A DNA stretch of 64,000 nt from positions 186,001-250,000 of the forward strand of contig NZ_VRYZ01000006.1 in the NCBI RefSeq assembly GCF_008064635.1, in the 5' to 3' direction. Within the stretch, counting starts at the first letter, position 1, and each line of letters opens with the position of its first letter. Source of the stretch: Parahaliea aestuarii. GTDB taxonomy: Bacteria > Pseudomonadota > Gammaproteobacteria > Pseudomonadales > Halieaceae. Below the pieces are notes generated by a model. That model made no database searches and was not told the origin of the DNA. It saw only the letters and a list, made by a program, of their open reading frames with translations. This document shows positions 1 to 10,168 of the stretch, one piece after another. A program made the position numbers and the translations under genes.

Positions 1-47
1 AACAGCAGCTGCCGCCATCTACACCGCAGCGATACCCAGAGGACACA

Positions 48-455
48 GTGATAGCCCCGCAGCCACCCCCAGGGCCGAATATGCACAAACCCGGCAAACG
101 CGGCCTGGCCCGCCTCGCGGCGGCCACCCGCCACTCCCGCGATGGCCTGCTCGCCGCCTGGCGCAGCGAGGAGGCCTTCCGCACCGAAGCCACCCTCGCC
201 CTGGCCTTCCTGCCGCTGGCCTTCGTGGTCGGTGCCGACCTGTCCCACCAGCTGATCCTGGTGGTGTGCTGCGCGCTGGTCATCCTGGCGGAAATCCTCA
301 ACACCGCGATCGAGTCGGTGGTGGACCGTATCGGCCCGGAGCACGATCCCCTGTCGGGCCAGGCCAAGGATCTGGGCTCGGCGGCGGTGCTGGTGTCACT
401 GCTGCTGTTCGCCCTCGCCTGGAGCCTGTCCCTGTGGCAGTGGTGGGCCAGCTGA
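48..455 (+). CDS. dgkA: Diacylglycerol kinase (prokaryotic, DgkA type)
   Basis: Small inner-membrane kinase that phosphorylates diacylglycerol to phosphatidic acid, recycling the lipid left after periplasmic glucan or LPS modification. The 135-residue product has the family core: EAFRTE near residue 42, the long motif EILNTAIESVVDRIG at 82-96 that carries the catalytic and ATP-site acidic residues, and AKDLGSAAV at 106-114. Three hydrophobic segments (about 48-62, 68-85, 112-130) match the three-helix fold. I kept the GTG at 48 because AGAGG stands five bases upstream. An ATG at 81 would give 124 residues, closer to the usual 122, but has only a weak ribosome site. It lies just upstream of rpsT, which has its own promoter. 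Confidence 0.9.
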   Translation: MIAPQPPPGPNMHKPGKRGLARLAAATRHSRDGLLAAWRSEEAFRTEATLALAFLPLAFVVGADLSHQLILVVCCALVILAEILNTAIESVVDRIGPEHDPLSGQAKDLGSAAVLVSLLLFALAWSLSLWQWWAS

Positions 456-471
456 GGGCCGCGCGCAGCTG

Positions 472-500
472 TTGACAAGTGGGCACTGAATATGAATAAT
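472..500 (+). promoter_or_regulatory. Sigma-70 promoter for rpsT
   Basis: A perfect -35 box TTGACA (472-477) is followed after 17 bases by AATAAT (495-500), five of six matches to the -10 consensus. It sits in the dgkA-rpsT gap, which is AT-rich compared with its surroundings, about 50 bases before the rpsT start. This is the best sigma-70 match I saw in the window. Confidence 0.65.
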
Positions 501-551
501 CGCGCCTCTTTGAATTTTGACCCCTTATTCGAGCTTTAGAGGACAGACACC

Positions 552-818
552 GTGGCCAACTCACCGCAAGCCAGAAAACGCGCCCGCCAGGCCGAGAAAC
601 GTCGCAGCCATAACGCCAGCCTGCGCTCCCTGGTCCGCACCCAGATCAAGAAAGTCGTTGCCGCCATCGGCACCGGCGACGCGGAGAAGGCGAAAGAGGC
701 CTATGCCTCCGCCGTGCCCGTTATCGACCGCATGGCCGACAAGGGCATCATCCACAAGAACAAGGCCGCTCGTCACAAGAGCCGCCTGAACGCCAAGGTG
801 AAAGCCCTGGCCGCGTAA
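552..818 (+). CDS. rpsT: 30S ribosomal protein S20
   Basis: Primary 16S rRNA-binding protein of the small subunit. The 88-residue, Lys/Arg/Ala-rich product begins [13 protein letters not shown] and has the family signature [20 protein letters not shown] near residues 60-79. The start is GTG with GAGG about nine bases upstream; a non-ATG start is also typical of rpsT in enterobacteria, where S20 represses its own translation. The gene stands alone between its own promoter and a strong terminator hairpin. Confidence 0.97.
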   Translation: MANSPQARKRARQAEKRRSHNASLRSLVRTQIKKVVAAIGTGDAEKAKEAYASAVPVIDRMADKGIIHKNKAARHKSRLNAKVKALAA

Positions 819-836
819 GCGCTTACCGCTTTCCAC

Positions 837-865
837 AAAAAAGCCGGCTCAACGCCGGCTTTTTT
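837..865. terminator. Bidirectional rho-independent terminator
   Basis: GCCGGC (843-848), loop TCAAC, GCCGGC (854-859), extended by flanking A and T runs (837-842 and 860-865). The A tract on one side and T tract on the other make it functional in both directions. It serves rpsT on the plus strand and the ferritin-like gene ending at 883 on the minus strand. Confidence 0.9.
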
Positions 866-882
866 GTGTCTGTCGTTTTCCT

Positions 883-2061
883 TCAGCTCGCCTTGCGGGC
901 CTCCTCGTCCTGCAGGGCGTGGAAATTCTCCACCATGCTCTGCTCGTAGCTCTGCGCTTCCCGGGTGTCCAGCGGACGTTCCAGCGCCGCCCAGTCGATG
1001 TCGCCGTCGGTGGCGGCGTTTTCGAACTCGAGCATACCCAGCTCCTCGAACTTGGGCCGGATTTTGTCGGTCAGCAGGCCAATCCGCTTGAGGTTGGGTA
1101 TCACCCGCTGGAACAGCAGGTTGCGGAAGGTGGACATGACGAAGCCTTCCAGTACCTGCTTGCGAGTGGCCTCCACGTCCCAGCCGAAGTGCTGGAACAC
1201 ATCGGTGGCCACCAACCGCTCGCGGCTCACCACACAGGCTTCATAGGCGAACTGGGCGCGCTCCTCGCGCTCCTCGTCGCTCAGGGTCTTCACGAACTCT
1301 TCCAGATAGTTCACCCCGAAGGTCACATGGCGGGCCTCATCGCGGATCACCAGGTACACCACATCCTTCAGCACCGGATCCGGGGTGGTCTCGCGGGTGG
1401 TGTTGAAGGCGGACAGGGCCAGGCCCTCGATCACAATCTGCATGCCGATAAACTTCATGTCCCAGCGGGCATCGGTGAGGATCTTGTCGATGATGCTCTT
1501 CAGGTGGGTGTTGATCGGGTACATCAGCCCGATGCGCTTCTGCAGGTACTTGTTGAACACCTCGACATGGCGCGCTTCGTCGAAGGTCTGGGAACCGGCG
1601 TAGAGTTTGGCGTTCAGGGTCGGCGCGCAGGAGCAGAGCTGGGAGGCCACCAGCAGCGCGCCCTGCTCACCGTGCAGGAACTGGGACAGGCTCCAGGCGT
1701 TCATGTGCAGCCAGAATTCCTTGCGGCCGGCCTCGTCCAGATCCAGGTAGGGCTGGTAGGTATGCAGGTTCATCAACTCGGGCATGCGCTGCTCTTCCGG
1801 CCAGGGGCGGTCCCAGTCGATATCGACTTCTGGATCCCAGTTGAGCTGCTTGCCGAGGTCGTAGAGTTTCTTGATGCGGTCGTCCTGCACCTTGTAGTCC
1901 CAGTTGTAGGAACCGGTGAGGGGGGTCTGGAAAATTTCCGCAATGTAATCGACGTCGCCGCTGGTGAGCAGATCCTCCAGATCGGGGTTGTCACTGGGGA
2001 AGTCCGCCCCGGCAAATTTCTGGATTTTGCGGGGACTCTGCTCTTTCCACTCTATGCGCAT
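883..2061 (-). CDS. Ferritin-like diiron protein (putative oxygenase/desaturase)
   Basis: The 392-residue soluble protein has the complete ligand pattern of a ferritin-like four-helix diiron centre: Glu132 (HGEQG), Glu162 with His165 in DEARH, Glu212 (VIEGLAL), and Glu242 with His245 in a second DEARH. The two ExxH pairs separated by about 80 residues are those of the R2-like/AurF-like carboxylate-bridged diiron superfamily. A redox or oxygenase activity is therefore likely, but the substrate cannot be read from sequence. The start at 2061 has AAGGAG eight bases upstream; a longer frame to 2127 lacks such a site. It is divergent from an AraC-type regulator, a common arrangement for regulator and target. 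Alternatives include a fatty-acid desaturase-like or N-oxygenase role. Confidence 0.75.
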   Translation of the reverse strand: MRIEWKEQSPRKIQKFAGADFPSDNPDLEDLLTSGDVDYIAEIFQTPLTGSYNWDYKVQDDRIKKLYDLGKQLNWDPEVDIDWDRPWPEEQRMPELMNLHTYQPYLDLDEAGRKEFWLHMNAWSLSQFLHGEQGALLVASQLCSCAPTLNAKLYAGSQTFDEARHVEVFNKYLQKRIGLMYPINTHLKSIIDKILTDARWDMKFIGMQIVIEGLALSAFNTTRETTPDPVLKDVVYLVIRDEARHVTFGVNYLEEFVKTLSDEEREERAQFAYEACVVSRERLVATDVFQHFGWDVEATRKQVLEGFVMSTFRNLLFQRVIPNLKRIGLLTDKIRPKFEELGMLEFENAATDGDIDWAALERPLDTREAQSYEQSMVENFHALQDEEARKAS

Positions 2062-2173
2062 GGCACATCTCCTTAATGTTATGGATGCCGTTGTCCACAC
2101 TATGGGAGAGCAGCGCCGGGTCAACAAGGTAAAGTGTTGTCATTTTAAGGTCATTTATGGCCAAATAAGCCCC

Positions 2174-3172
2174 ATGCCCAAGACCACCACGCCCGCTCAG
2201 TACATCCTGATCCTCATCGACATGGTGGAGGGGCAGGGCATTGCCCGCGAGCCCCTGCTGGCCGGCACCAGTCTGGCGACCGCCGGTCTCGGCGGCATCG
2301 GCGCCAGGGTATCGGAAGAGGACTTCGCCCGGCTGGTGAGCAATGCCTTTGAACTCACCGGCGACGCCGCCCTCGGCCTGCACCTGGGACTGCGCTGCAA
2401 CCTCAGCGCCCACGCGGTGCTGGGCCAGGCCTTCATGACCTGCCGCGACCTGAGCCAGGTAATGGAGCTGTTCCTGCGCTACTACCACCTGCTGTCACCG
2501 GCCCTCTACCTGGAGTTCGAGACCCGCGCCGGGCGCTGCTACCTGACCACGGTGAGCACACCGCAGCAGAACTCCCTCACCTTCGCCTATGAATTGATGT
2601 ACGCCTCTATCCTCAATACCCTGCGCGGCCTGCTGAACCTGCCACAACTTGAGCTGCGGGTGGAGGTACCCTATCCGGAGCCGGCCCACGCCGGCGAGTA
2701 CTACGCCGTATTTGGCGAGGACGTGCACTTTAACGCCGCCCGCGGTCGCATCTCTTTCGAGTCGGCATTGCTGGATACGCAATTGCCCTCCTCCAACCCG
2801 GCCCTGCGCGCCCTCTACGAAGAGGAGTGCGCGCGCCTGCTGGCCGATCTGGAGGAGGAAGAATCGGTGGCCGAGCAAACCCTGCGCCTGCTGCGCAAGC
2901 TGGAGGGGCAGTATCCGCAGATGCCCCAGATCGCCCACATGCTCAACTTCAGCCCACGCACCTTCCGGCGCCGGCTGGAACAGGAGGGCCTGTCCTACCA
3001 GACACTGCTGGACAAGGTGCGCGCCGAGCACGCCACCCGCCACCTGCAGAATTCGCGCCTGCCGCTGTCCACCATCGCCTATCTGGTGGGCTTCAACGAC
3101 GCTTCCAACTTCCGCCGCGCCTACCAGAAATGGACCGGCCGCTCGCCGCGCGAGGTTCGCGGTGGCCACTAG
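2174..3172 (+). CDS. AraC-family transcriptional regulator
   Basis: A 332-residue regulator with an N-terminal effector-type domain of the kind found in OruR/ArgR-like AraC proteins, and a C-terminal double helix-turn-helix at about 238-332. The second recognition region reads STIAYLVGFNDASNFRRAYQKWTG, the hallmark of AraC DNA-binding domains, followed by SPREVR. The ATG at 2174 is preferred over upstream in-frame starts, which run back into the divergent gene. It faces the diiron protein gene across a 112-base gap, and its last 11 bases overlap the start of the patatin gene. It plausibly controls one or both neighbours; the ligand is unknown. Confidence 0.85.
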   Translation: MPKTTTPAQYILILIDMVEGQGIAREPLLAGTSLATAGLGGIGARVSEEDFARLVSNAFELTGDAALGLHLGLRCNLSAHAVLGQAFMTCRDLSQVMELFLRYYHLLSPALYLEFETRAGRCYLTTVSTPQQNSLTFAYELMYASILNTLRGLLNLPQLELRVEVPYPEPAHAGEYYAVFGEDVHFNAARGRISFESALLDTQLPSSNPALRALYEEECARLLADLEEEESVAEQTLRLLRKLEGQYPQMPQIAHMLNFSPRTFRRRLEQEGLSYQTLLDKVRAEHATRHLQNSRLPLSTIAYLVGFNDASNFRRAYQKWTGRSPREVRGGH

Positions 3173-4250
3173 TGCCCTGTCGGTGTACGCGGGGGAAACG
3201 GCGGCACGGCAACTGCGCCGCGAGGGCTGGGACGCCAGCCTCTTCAGCCTGCTGCTGGGCGCCTCCGGCGGTCCCAAATGGTTCGTGCTGAGCGAGTTGG
3301 ACCAGGTGCTGTTCGGGGACTTCCTGCAACGCAGCAATACACCGCTGACCACCCTCGGTTCATCCATCGGCTCCTGGCGCAACACCTGCCTGGCCCTGGA
3401 CGACCCCGCCGCGGCGGTCAGGCGACTGCAACAGGGCTACCTCTACCAGCAGTTCTCCAGCAGGCCGGATGCCGCTGAAGTGAGCGCGGTCAGCGGCGGA
3501 ATCCTGCGGGCCACCCTGGGCGAACAGGGCGCGGCCCGGGTGGCGACCCACCCGCGTATCCACAGCCATATCGTTACCGCCCGCGGTCGCGGCCCGGCGG
3601 CGGCCGGGCGCGGCCCCCTGCTGGCCTCCGCCATGGCGGCCGCGGCACTGGGCAACTCGGTGCACCGGCAGGCCCTGCGGCTGGGATTCCAGCGGGTGGT
3701 TTTCCACAGCGGTGCGCAGGCCGCGCCAGGACTGGAACTGGCGGATTTCCACACCCACTATGCACCGCTGGGGCCGGACAACCTGGCCGCCGCCCTGCAC
3801 GCCAGCGGCGCCATTCCCTTTGTGCTGACCGGCGAGCGCGATATCCCCGGCGCACCCCCCGGCCAGTACTGGGACGGGGGCATCATCGACTATCACTTCG
3901 ACCTGGCCCAGTACCGCGGCGAAGGCCTGCTGCTCTACCCCCACTTCCGCCCGGACATCACCCCCGGCTGGTTCGACAAGTTCCTGCCCTGGCGCACCCG
4001 CCCGCTGCAGCGGCAGGCCGTGGAACGGCTGGTATTACTGTGCCCCAATCCCGCCTGGGTCGCGCAACTGCCGCTGGGCAAAATCCCCGACCGCAGCGAC
4101 TTCCAGCGTCTGGCGCCGGATGCGCGGGTGCGTTACTGGGAGGCGTGCGTGGCGCGCAGCCGCGCTCTGGCGGAGGAGTTTGCCGAGTTGGTCAGCGGCA
4201 GCGACCCCCTGGCCGGAGTGACCGTACTCAAGGGCAGAGCCGCTGCCTGA
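3162..4250 (+). CDS. Patatin-like phospholipase family protein
   Basis: A 362-residue predicted lipid acyl hydrolase with the Ser-Asp dyad of patatins. GSSIG at 66-70 places the nucleophile at Ser68, and DGG at 238-240 supplies the catalytic Asp. The glycine-rich GASGGPKW at 33-40 probably forms the oxyanion hole, although it departs from the common GGGxRG form. No signal peptide is visible, so a cytoplasmic or membrane-surface role is likely. The GTG at 3162 has GAGG about seven bases upstream and lies inside the 3' end of the AraC gene, implying translational coupling. Substrate class (phospholipid, storage lipid or acyl-CoA-derived) cannot be determined. Confidence 0.8.
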   Translation: MATSALSVYAGETAARQLRREGWDASLFSLLLGASGGPKWFVLSELDQVLFGDFLQRSNTPLTTLGSSIGSWRNTCLALDDPAAAVRRLQQGYLYQQFSSRPDAAEVSAVSGGILRATLGEQGAARVATHPRIHSHIVTARGRGPAAAGRGPLLASAMAAAALGNSVHRQALRLGFQRVVFHSGAQAAPGLELADFHTHYAPLGPDNLAAALHASGAIPFVLTGERDIPGAPPGQYWDGGIIDYHFDLAQYRGEGLLLYPHFRPDITPGWFDKFLPWRTRPLQRQAVERLVLLCPNPAWVAQLPLGKIPDRSDFQRLAPDARVRYWEACVARSRALAEEFAELVSGSDPLAGVTVLKGRAAA

Positions 4251-4251
4251 A

Positions 4252-4527
4252 TCAGTGGATATGCTCGTCGAGGTAGCGCTGCACCTCGGCCTGCAGCATC
4301 TTCTTGAACGGCGACGCCAGCAGCCCCAGGCGCACCGAGACATCCACCACCCCGTCCTCGAAGGACAGCTCGCCGTCCACCCCGGAACCCTTGATACGCA
4401 CGGAATCGCCGCGCCAGCTGGAGCGCACCCCGTGCTGCTGTTCCAGGCGCGCCGCCAGCCCCTCGGCGGCCTCGCGCAGTTCATCCCTGGGCATGGTATA
4501 GGCTTTGGTCAGGCGAAATCCGGCCAC
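4252..4527 (-). CDS. Polyhydroxyalkanoic acid system family protein
   Basis: The 91-residue protein resembles the PHA granule-region family (TIGR02610-type): an N-terminal LTKAYTM, then the segment LREAAEGLAARLEQQHG, and a C-terminal LGLLASPFKKMLQAEVQRYL. Members are found in PHA-accumulating gammaproteobacteria, sometimes near phasin and synthase genes; the biochemical role is not established. The start is GTG at 4527, with AAGGA about eight bases upstream. It follows the DMT-transporter gene on the same strand after 35 bases and ends one base from the convergent patatin gene. Its presence agrees with the phasin/phaD block at 15.9-17.9 kb. Confidence 0.8.
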   Translation of the reverse strand: MAGFRLTKAYTMPRDELREAAEGLAARLEQQHGVRSSWRGDSVRIKGSGVDGELSFEDGVVDVSVRLGLLASPFKKMLQAEVQRYLDEHIH

Positions 4528-4562
4528 GTCTGTCGTCCTTTGCTGTTTGCGGCGAGTATAAG

Positions 4563-5438
4563 TCAGGCCGCCCCGCGGCGCATGACCAGCCAGTTGCCGG
4601 CCAGCACCAGCGCCAGGCCGAACACGGCGGGCAGGGTCCACTGGTACCCCTCCGCGACGGTGGATATCAGCAGCGCCACCACCGGGAACAGGAGGGAGCT
4701 GTAGGCGGCGCGGTCCGGCCCGATGCGACCGATCAGGGTGACGTAGGCCCAGAACGCCACTACCGAACCGAACAGCGACAGGTAGAGCAATGACACCAGG
4801 TAGGACGGCTGCCAGTCCAGACGAATCTCGTGCCCCAATACCAGCGCACTCAGGTAGAGGGCGCAGGCGCCGTAGAACATGCCCCAGGCGTTGCACACCA
4901 GCACCGGCAGTCCGCTGCGGGTATTGCGCGCCGCAAACAGGTTGCCCAGTGACGCACAGCAGGTGCCGGCAAAACACAGCAACAGGGCGCGAAAGCTGCT
5001 ATCCGAGAAGCTGAACGCTTCCAGTTCCGGCAGGAACAGCACGCCCATGCCCAGCAGGCCCAGGGCTCCGCCCACCGCTACCATGGCGCTGGCAGGAATC
5101 CCCAGGAACAGGGCGCCGCCGACCATGTTCAGAATCACCATGGTGGAGAACACCACCGCGACGAGGCCGCTGGTCAATTCCGCTGTCGCGGGATAGATAA
5201 ACACGTAGTTGCCGCTGAACAGCAACAACCCCTGGGCCAGTACGAAGGCGTGCTGCCCCAGGGGCAGGCGCAGGGACTGGCGGCGCAGCAGCAGGAAGGC
5301 AAACACCAGCAGGGCGGCCAGCATGGAGCGGTGGGCGATGGACACCAGCACCGACACGTCGCCGAGCTGGTATTTGATGGCGATCCAGGTGGACCCCCAG
5401 ATCAGCACCGTCAGAAAATAGAGAACCACATTGTTCAT
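4563..5438 (-). CDS. EamA/DMT-superfamily transporter
   Basis: A 291-residue inner-membrane protein with about ten hydrophobic helices arranged as two EamA repeats. The first begins NVVLYFLTVLIWGSTWIAIK, a typical DMT opening, and the second starts near residue 150 (SFRALLLCFAGTCCASLGNLFAA). Proteins of this superfamily usually export amino acids or other small metabolites, but no specificity can be assigned. It is the first gene of a two-gene minus-strand unit with the PHA-system protein downstream. Confidence 0.85.
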   Translation of the reverse strand: MNNVVLYFLTVLIWGSTWIAIKYQLGDVSVLVSIAHRSMLAALLVFAFLLLRRQSLRLPLGQHAFVLAQGLLLFSGNYVFIYPATAELTSGLVAVVFSTMVILNMVGGALFLGIPASAMVAVGGALGLLGMGVLFLPELEAFSFSDSSFRALLLCFAGTCCASLGNLFAARNTRSGLPVLVCNAWGMFYGACALYLSALVLGHEIRLDWQPSYLVSLLYLSLFGSVVAFWAYVTLIGRIGPDRAAYSSLLFPVVALLISTVAEGYQWTLPAVFGLALVLAGNWLVMRRGAA

Positions 5439-5498
5439 GGACGCCCCGACCCCGGCAAAAAGCGCACTTTAGCACCGGGGCGGGACCCTCCGCGGGGC

Positions 5499-6365
5499 TT
5501 ATTTTGTGATGAATTCCCCGGCGTACCAGTTGAGCATGGCGATCTTCTCGTCCAGCGGCTTGTCAGGCTCCATCTCGTAGACATTGCGGAAGCCGATGAT
5601 GACGTCGGTCACGCCGATGGACTCCAGTTCCTCAATGCCCTCTTTGCTGAAGGCGTCCTGACCGGTGGTGAATACCCTGAAGGGACGGTCGGTCGTGCCG
5701 TACTCTTCGCGCAGACTGTTGATGCGACCGATGTAGCCGCGCAGGTCATCCATGGAAGCGCCGGCGCACATCCAGCCGTCGCCAACCCGCGCCGCGCGCT
5801 TGAGGGCGACATCGGCGTGACCGCCGATCAACAGTGGTGTGGGCGCGCTCGGCGCCGGGCACATCTTGTTGGCCGGCATGGAAATCAACTCGCCCTCGTA
5901 GCCGAAGAACTCCCCGCTTTCCAGGCCGCGCAGGATATCGATCTGCTCGTCGAAACGCTGGCCGCGTTTCTCCCAGGGCACCCCGCACACTGCGAAGTCC
6001 TCCTCCCAGGGGGAGATGCCAATACCGAAATCGAAACGGTTGCCGGACAGCACCTGGATGCTCTGCGCCTGCTTGGCCACTACCGCGGCCTGGCGCACTG
6101 CCAGCTTGTAGACAAACGTGGCGAAGCGGATGTTTTCTGTCACCGCCGCCATGTGGGCCACGGCGATCAGGCTCTCGACGAAGGGCACGCTCTCGAGAAA
6201 TTCGCGGCTGCCATCCTTGTTATAGGGGTACTTGGAGCTCGCCTCCCGGGGGTAGCAGATGCTGTCGGGGATGGTGATGCCGTCGTAACCTGCCGCTTCG
6301 GCGGCTCGGGCCAGCGGTACATAGTGATCGGCCTCACACATACCGACCTGATAGCTGAATCTCAT
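5499..6365 (-). CDS. LLM-class (luciferase-like) flavin oxidoreductase
   Basis: A 288-residue TIM-barrel flavoprotein of the bacterial luciferase/F420 superfamily. Recognisable pieces are the N-terminal beta strand and AAEAAGYDGITIPDS near residue 22, the FATFVYKL segment, NRFDFGIGISPW near 125, and the C-terminal TPLLIGGHADVALKRAARVGDG, which matches the TIGR03619-like subfamily. Members were named for F420, but most gammaproteobacteria lack it, so FMNH2 is the likelier cofactor (inference). It sits alone between the DMT exporter (same strand, 60 bases away) and divergent hslO, so context gives no substrate hint. Confidence 0.82.
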   Translation of the reverse strand: MRFSYQVGMCEADHYVPLARAAEAAGYDGITIPDSICYPREASSKYPYNKDGSREFLESVPFVESLIAVAHMAAVTENIRFATFVYKLAVRQAAVVAKQAQSIQVLSGNRFDFGIGISPWEEDFAVCGVPWEKRGQRFDEQIDILRGLESGEFFGYEGELISMPANKMCPAPSAPTPLLIGGHADVALKRAARVGDGWMCAGASMDDLRGYIGRINSLREEYGTTDRPFRVFTTGQDAFSKEGIEELESIGVTDVIIGFRNVYEMEPDKPLDEKIAMLNWYAGEFITK

Positions 6366-6557
6366 AGATGGCTCCTTGTTTCTGCGCGATTGCGGATTTG
6401 CGGGTGCAGAGGCCCTACAATGTAGCGACCGGCCGGCGCGCGGTCATGGCCGCCTTGAATTTTCGCCGGACTGGCCTCAAATACTGAACCCTCCAAGCTA
6501 TGTTACGTACCAGAAGCGCCGCGGGATCAACCTCGCGGCACCAGAGGCCTCACACCC

Positions 6558-7445
6558 ATGACCGAAAACGCCCCCTCCGCCACCGATACCAGCCTGCGCT
6601 TCCTGTTTGACGAGGCAGACTTGCGCGGCGAATTCGTGCAGCTCGACAGCGCCTACCGCGACATTCTCGCCCTGCACCATCACAGCCCCGCGGTCAGCCG
6701 TCTGTTGGGCGAGTTCCTGGCGGCCGCGGTGCTGTTGGCCACCACTCTCAAATTCGAGGGCAAACTGATTCTGCAGGCCCGCAGCGAGGGCCAGATTCCC
6801 CTGCTGATGGTGGAGTGCAGCAGTGAGCTGGAGCTGCGCGGCATCGTGCGCGGCGCCGAACAGGCCACCGCCGAACGCTTTGACCTGCTGCTCGCCAATG
6901 GCCAGCTCGCCATTACCATCGACCCGCGCAGGGGCAAACGCTACCAGGGCGTGGTGCCGCTGGACGGCGACAACCTGGCCCAGTGCCTGCAAAGCTACTT
7001 TGCCCAATCCGAGCAGCTCGGCACCCGTCTGTGGCTGGCCGCAGACGGCGAGCGCGCCGGCGGCCTGCTGCTGCAACAACTGCCTTCGCAACTGGTCACC
7101 GATTCCCGCCAGCGCGACAACTTCTGGGAACATGCCTGCACCCTGGCCGCCACCGCCCGCGATGAAGAATTGCTGACCCTGGCGCCGGCAGAGTTACTGC
7201 ACCGCCTGTACCACGAGGAAGCCCTGCGCCTGTTTGAACCGCGCACACCCCTGTTTCGCTGCAGCTGCTCCCGCGAGCGCACCTTCGGTGCACTGGTGGC
7301 GCTGGGCCGCGAGGAGCTGGAATCCCTGCTGGCGGAGCAGGGCGCCATCACCATGGACTGCGAGTTCTGCAACAGCCGCTACCAGTACCAGCGCGAGGAC
7401 CTGGCCGAACTGCTGCAGGGCAGCCCCGAGCCGCCCCTGCACTGA
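6558..7445 (+). CDS. hslO: Hsp33 redox-regulated chaperonin
   Basis: Holdase chaperone switched on by oxidative stress: four C-terminal cysteines release zinc and form disulfides, exposing a client-binding surface. The 295-residue protein carries the zinc site as C235-x-C237 and C268-x-x-C271 (RCSCSRER and DCEFCNSRY). The N-terminal domain opens SLRFLFDEADLRGEFVQL, typical of the family. The ATG at 6558 has AGAGG ten bases upstream. It lies 180 bases before pckA on the same strand; neighbouring hslO and pckA are also seen in other gammaproteobacteria. Confidence 0.96.
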   Translation: MTENAPSATDTSLRFLFDEADLRGEFVQLDSAYRDILALHHHSPAVSRLLGEFLAAAVLLATTLKFEGKLILQARSEGQIPLLMVECSSELELRGIVRGAEQATAERFDLLLANGQLAITIDPRRGKRYQGVVPLDGDNLAQCLQSYFAQSEQLGTRLWLAADGERAGGLLLQQLPSQLVTDSRQRDNFWEHACTLAATARDEELLTLAPAELLHRLYHEEALRLFEPRTPLFRCSCSRERTFGALVALGREELESLLAEQGAITMDCEFCNSRYQYQREDLAELLQGSPEPPLH

Positions 7446-7625
7446 GCGCGCACCAGCAAATTGAACCGCCCTGCGGGCACCCGCGAGATGCCTGCAGGTT
7501 CGTCGATTTTTTCGCCAATTCAGTTCGCTTCGATACCGCTTTCTGGCATACTTTCGCCCCCCCGATACCCAACGAAATGGCAGTACCGGTCCCATGCAGG
7601 CTGGACGCCGAGAACAGGACACACG

Positions 7626-9185
<1,560 letters not shown>

Positions 9186-9206
9186 GCGCACAGCGCTAAC
9201 CCCGCA

Positions 9207-9233
9207 GGGCTCGCCATATGGCGGGCCCTTTTT
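9207..9233. terminator. Rho-independent terminator after pckA
   Basis: GGGCTCGCC (9207-9215), loop ATAT, GGCGGGCCC (9220-9228; one G-T pair) and five Ts. It lies between convergent pckA and the pirin gene. Confidence 0.88.
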
Positions 9234-9244
9234 CGTTGGGCGGA

Positions 9245-10156
9245 TCAGGGCAGTGAGATGCGCTCGCCCTCGTCACCCGGCACCAGGGGAAAGCGCTCCT
9301 GTTGCCAGTCCTCCCTGGCCTGGGCAATGCGCTCGGCGCGGCTGGATACAAAGTTCCACTCGATAAAACGATGCCCCATTCGCTCACCACCAATCAGGGC
9401 GATGCGCGCCTCGCGGCTCGCGGCCACCTCGACAGTACTCCCCGGAGAGAGGACGGCCATGGCGTATTCCGGAATGTCGCAGCCGCTGATTGTCAGTGCG
9501 CCACTGGCGACGTACAGGGCGCGCTCCTGCACCTGCGGCAGTCGCAGACGCTGACCGGCCCGCAGGTGGGCCTCCACGTACAGGGTTTCGGCAAAGGTGG
9601 GCACCGGCGAAATCGCGCCATAGGCGGTGCCCATCATCACTCGCACCGGCACCCCGCCCACCTCCACCACGGGAATATCCTCCGCGGGGAAATGATGGAA
9701 GGCCGGTATCATTTCCTCCAGCGCCTCTGGCAGGGCCAGCCACAGTTGCAGACCGTGCAGGCGGTGATCGGTCGCGGTGATCTCCGCCCGCTCGCGCTCG
9801 GAGTGGACAATACCGCGCCCGGCCACCATCAGGTTGATGTCGCCGGGCACGATGGCCTGCAAACTGCCGAGGGAATCCCGGTGCAAGATCTCACCTTCGA
9901 ACAGATAGGTCACCGTGGCCAGGTTGATATGGGGATGGGGCCGGACATTGATGCCCTCGCCGGCGCGAAAGTCTACGGGCCCCATATGATCGAAGAAAAT
10001 CCAGGGGCCCACCATCCGCTGCTTCAGGTGCGGCAGTACACGCCGAACGGAAAAGCCCCCCAGGTTCCGCTCCCGGGGCCGGATCAGCAATTCAACACCG
10101 GCCTCGCCAGGGCCGCATTCACAGTCCTGCTCGAGGGATAGCGACTCGTTACTCAT
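9245..10156 (-). CDS. Pirin family protein
   Basis: A 303-residue bicupin. The N-terminal cupin has the pirin signature GPWIFFDHMGP (residues 51-61), then RPHPHINLATVTYLFEGE with metal-ligand histidines and GRGIVHSE. Bacterial pirins have been linked to quercetinase activity and to regulation of pyruvate metabolism, but individual functions vary, so only the family is assigned. The gene starts 12 bases after the stop of the methyltransferase gene on the same strand, which suggests co-transcription. Confidence 0.9.
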   Translation of the reverse strand: MSNESLSLEQDCECGPGEAGVELLIRPRERNLGGFSVRRVLPHLKQRMVGPWIFFDHMGPVDFRAGEGINVRPHPHINLATVTYLFEGEILHRDSLGSLQAIVPGDINLMVAGRGIVHSERERAEITATDHRLHGLQLWLALPEALEEMIPAFHHFPAEDIPVVEVGGVPVRVMMGTAYGAISPVPTFAETLYVEAHLRAGQRLRLPQVQERALYVASGALTISGCDIPEYAMAVLSPGSTVEVAASREARIALIGGERMGHRFIEWNFVSSRAERIAQAREDWQQERFPLVPGDEGERISLP

Positions 10157-10168
10157 GGCGGCTCCTGT

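Noticed and set aside
919-2076. 385-codon open frame on the plus strand
   Set aside because: Antisense to the ferritin-like gene, whose diiron ligands are intact; no ribosome site or family motif.
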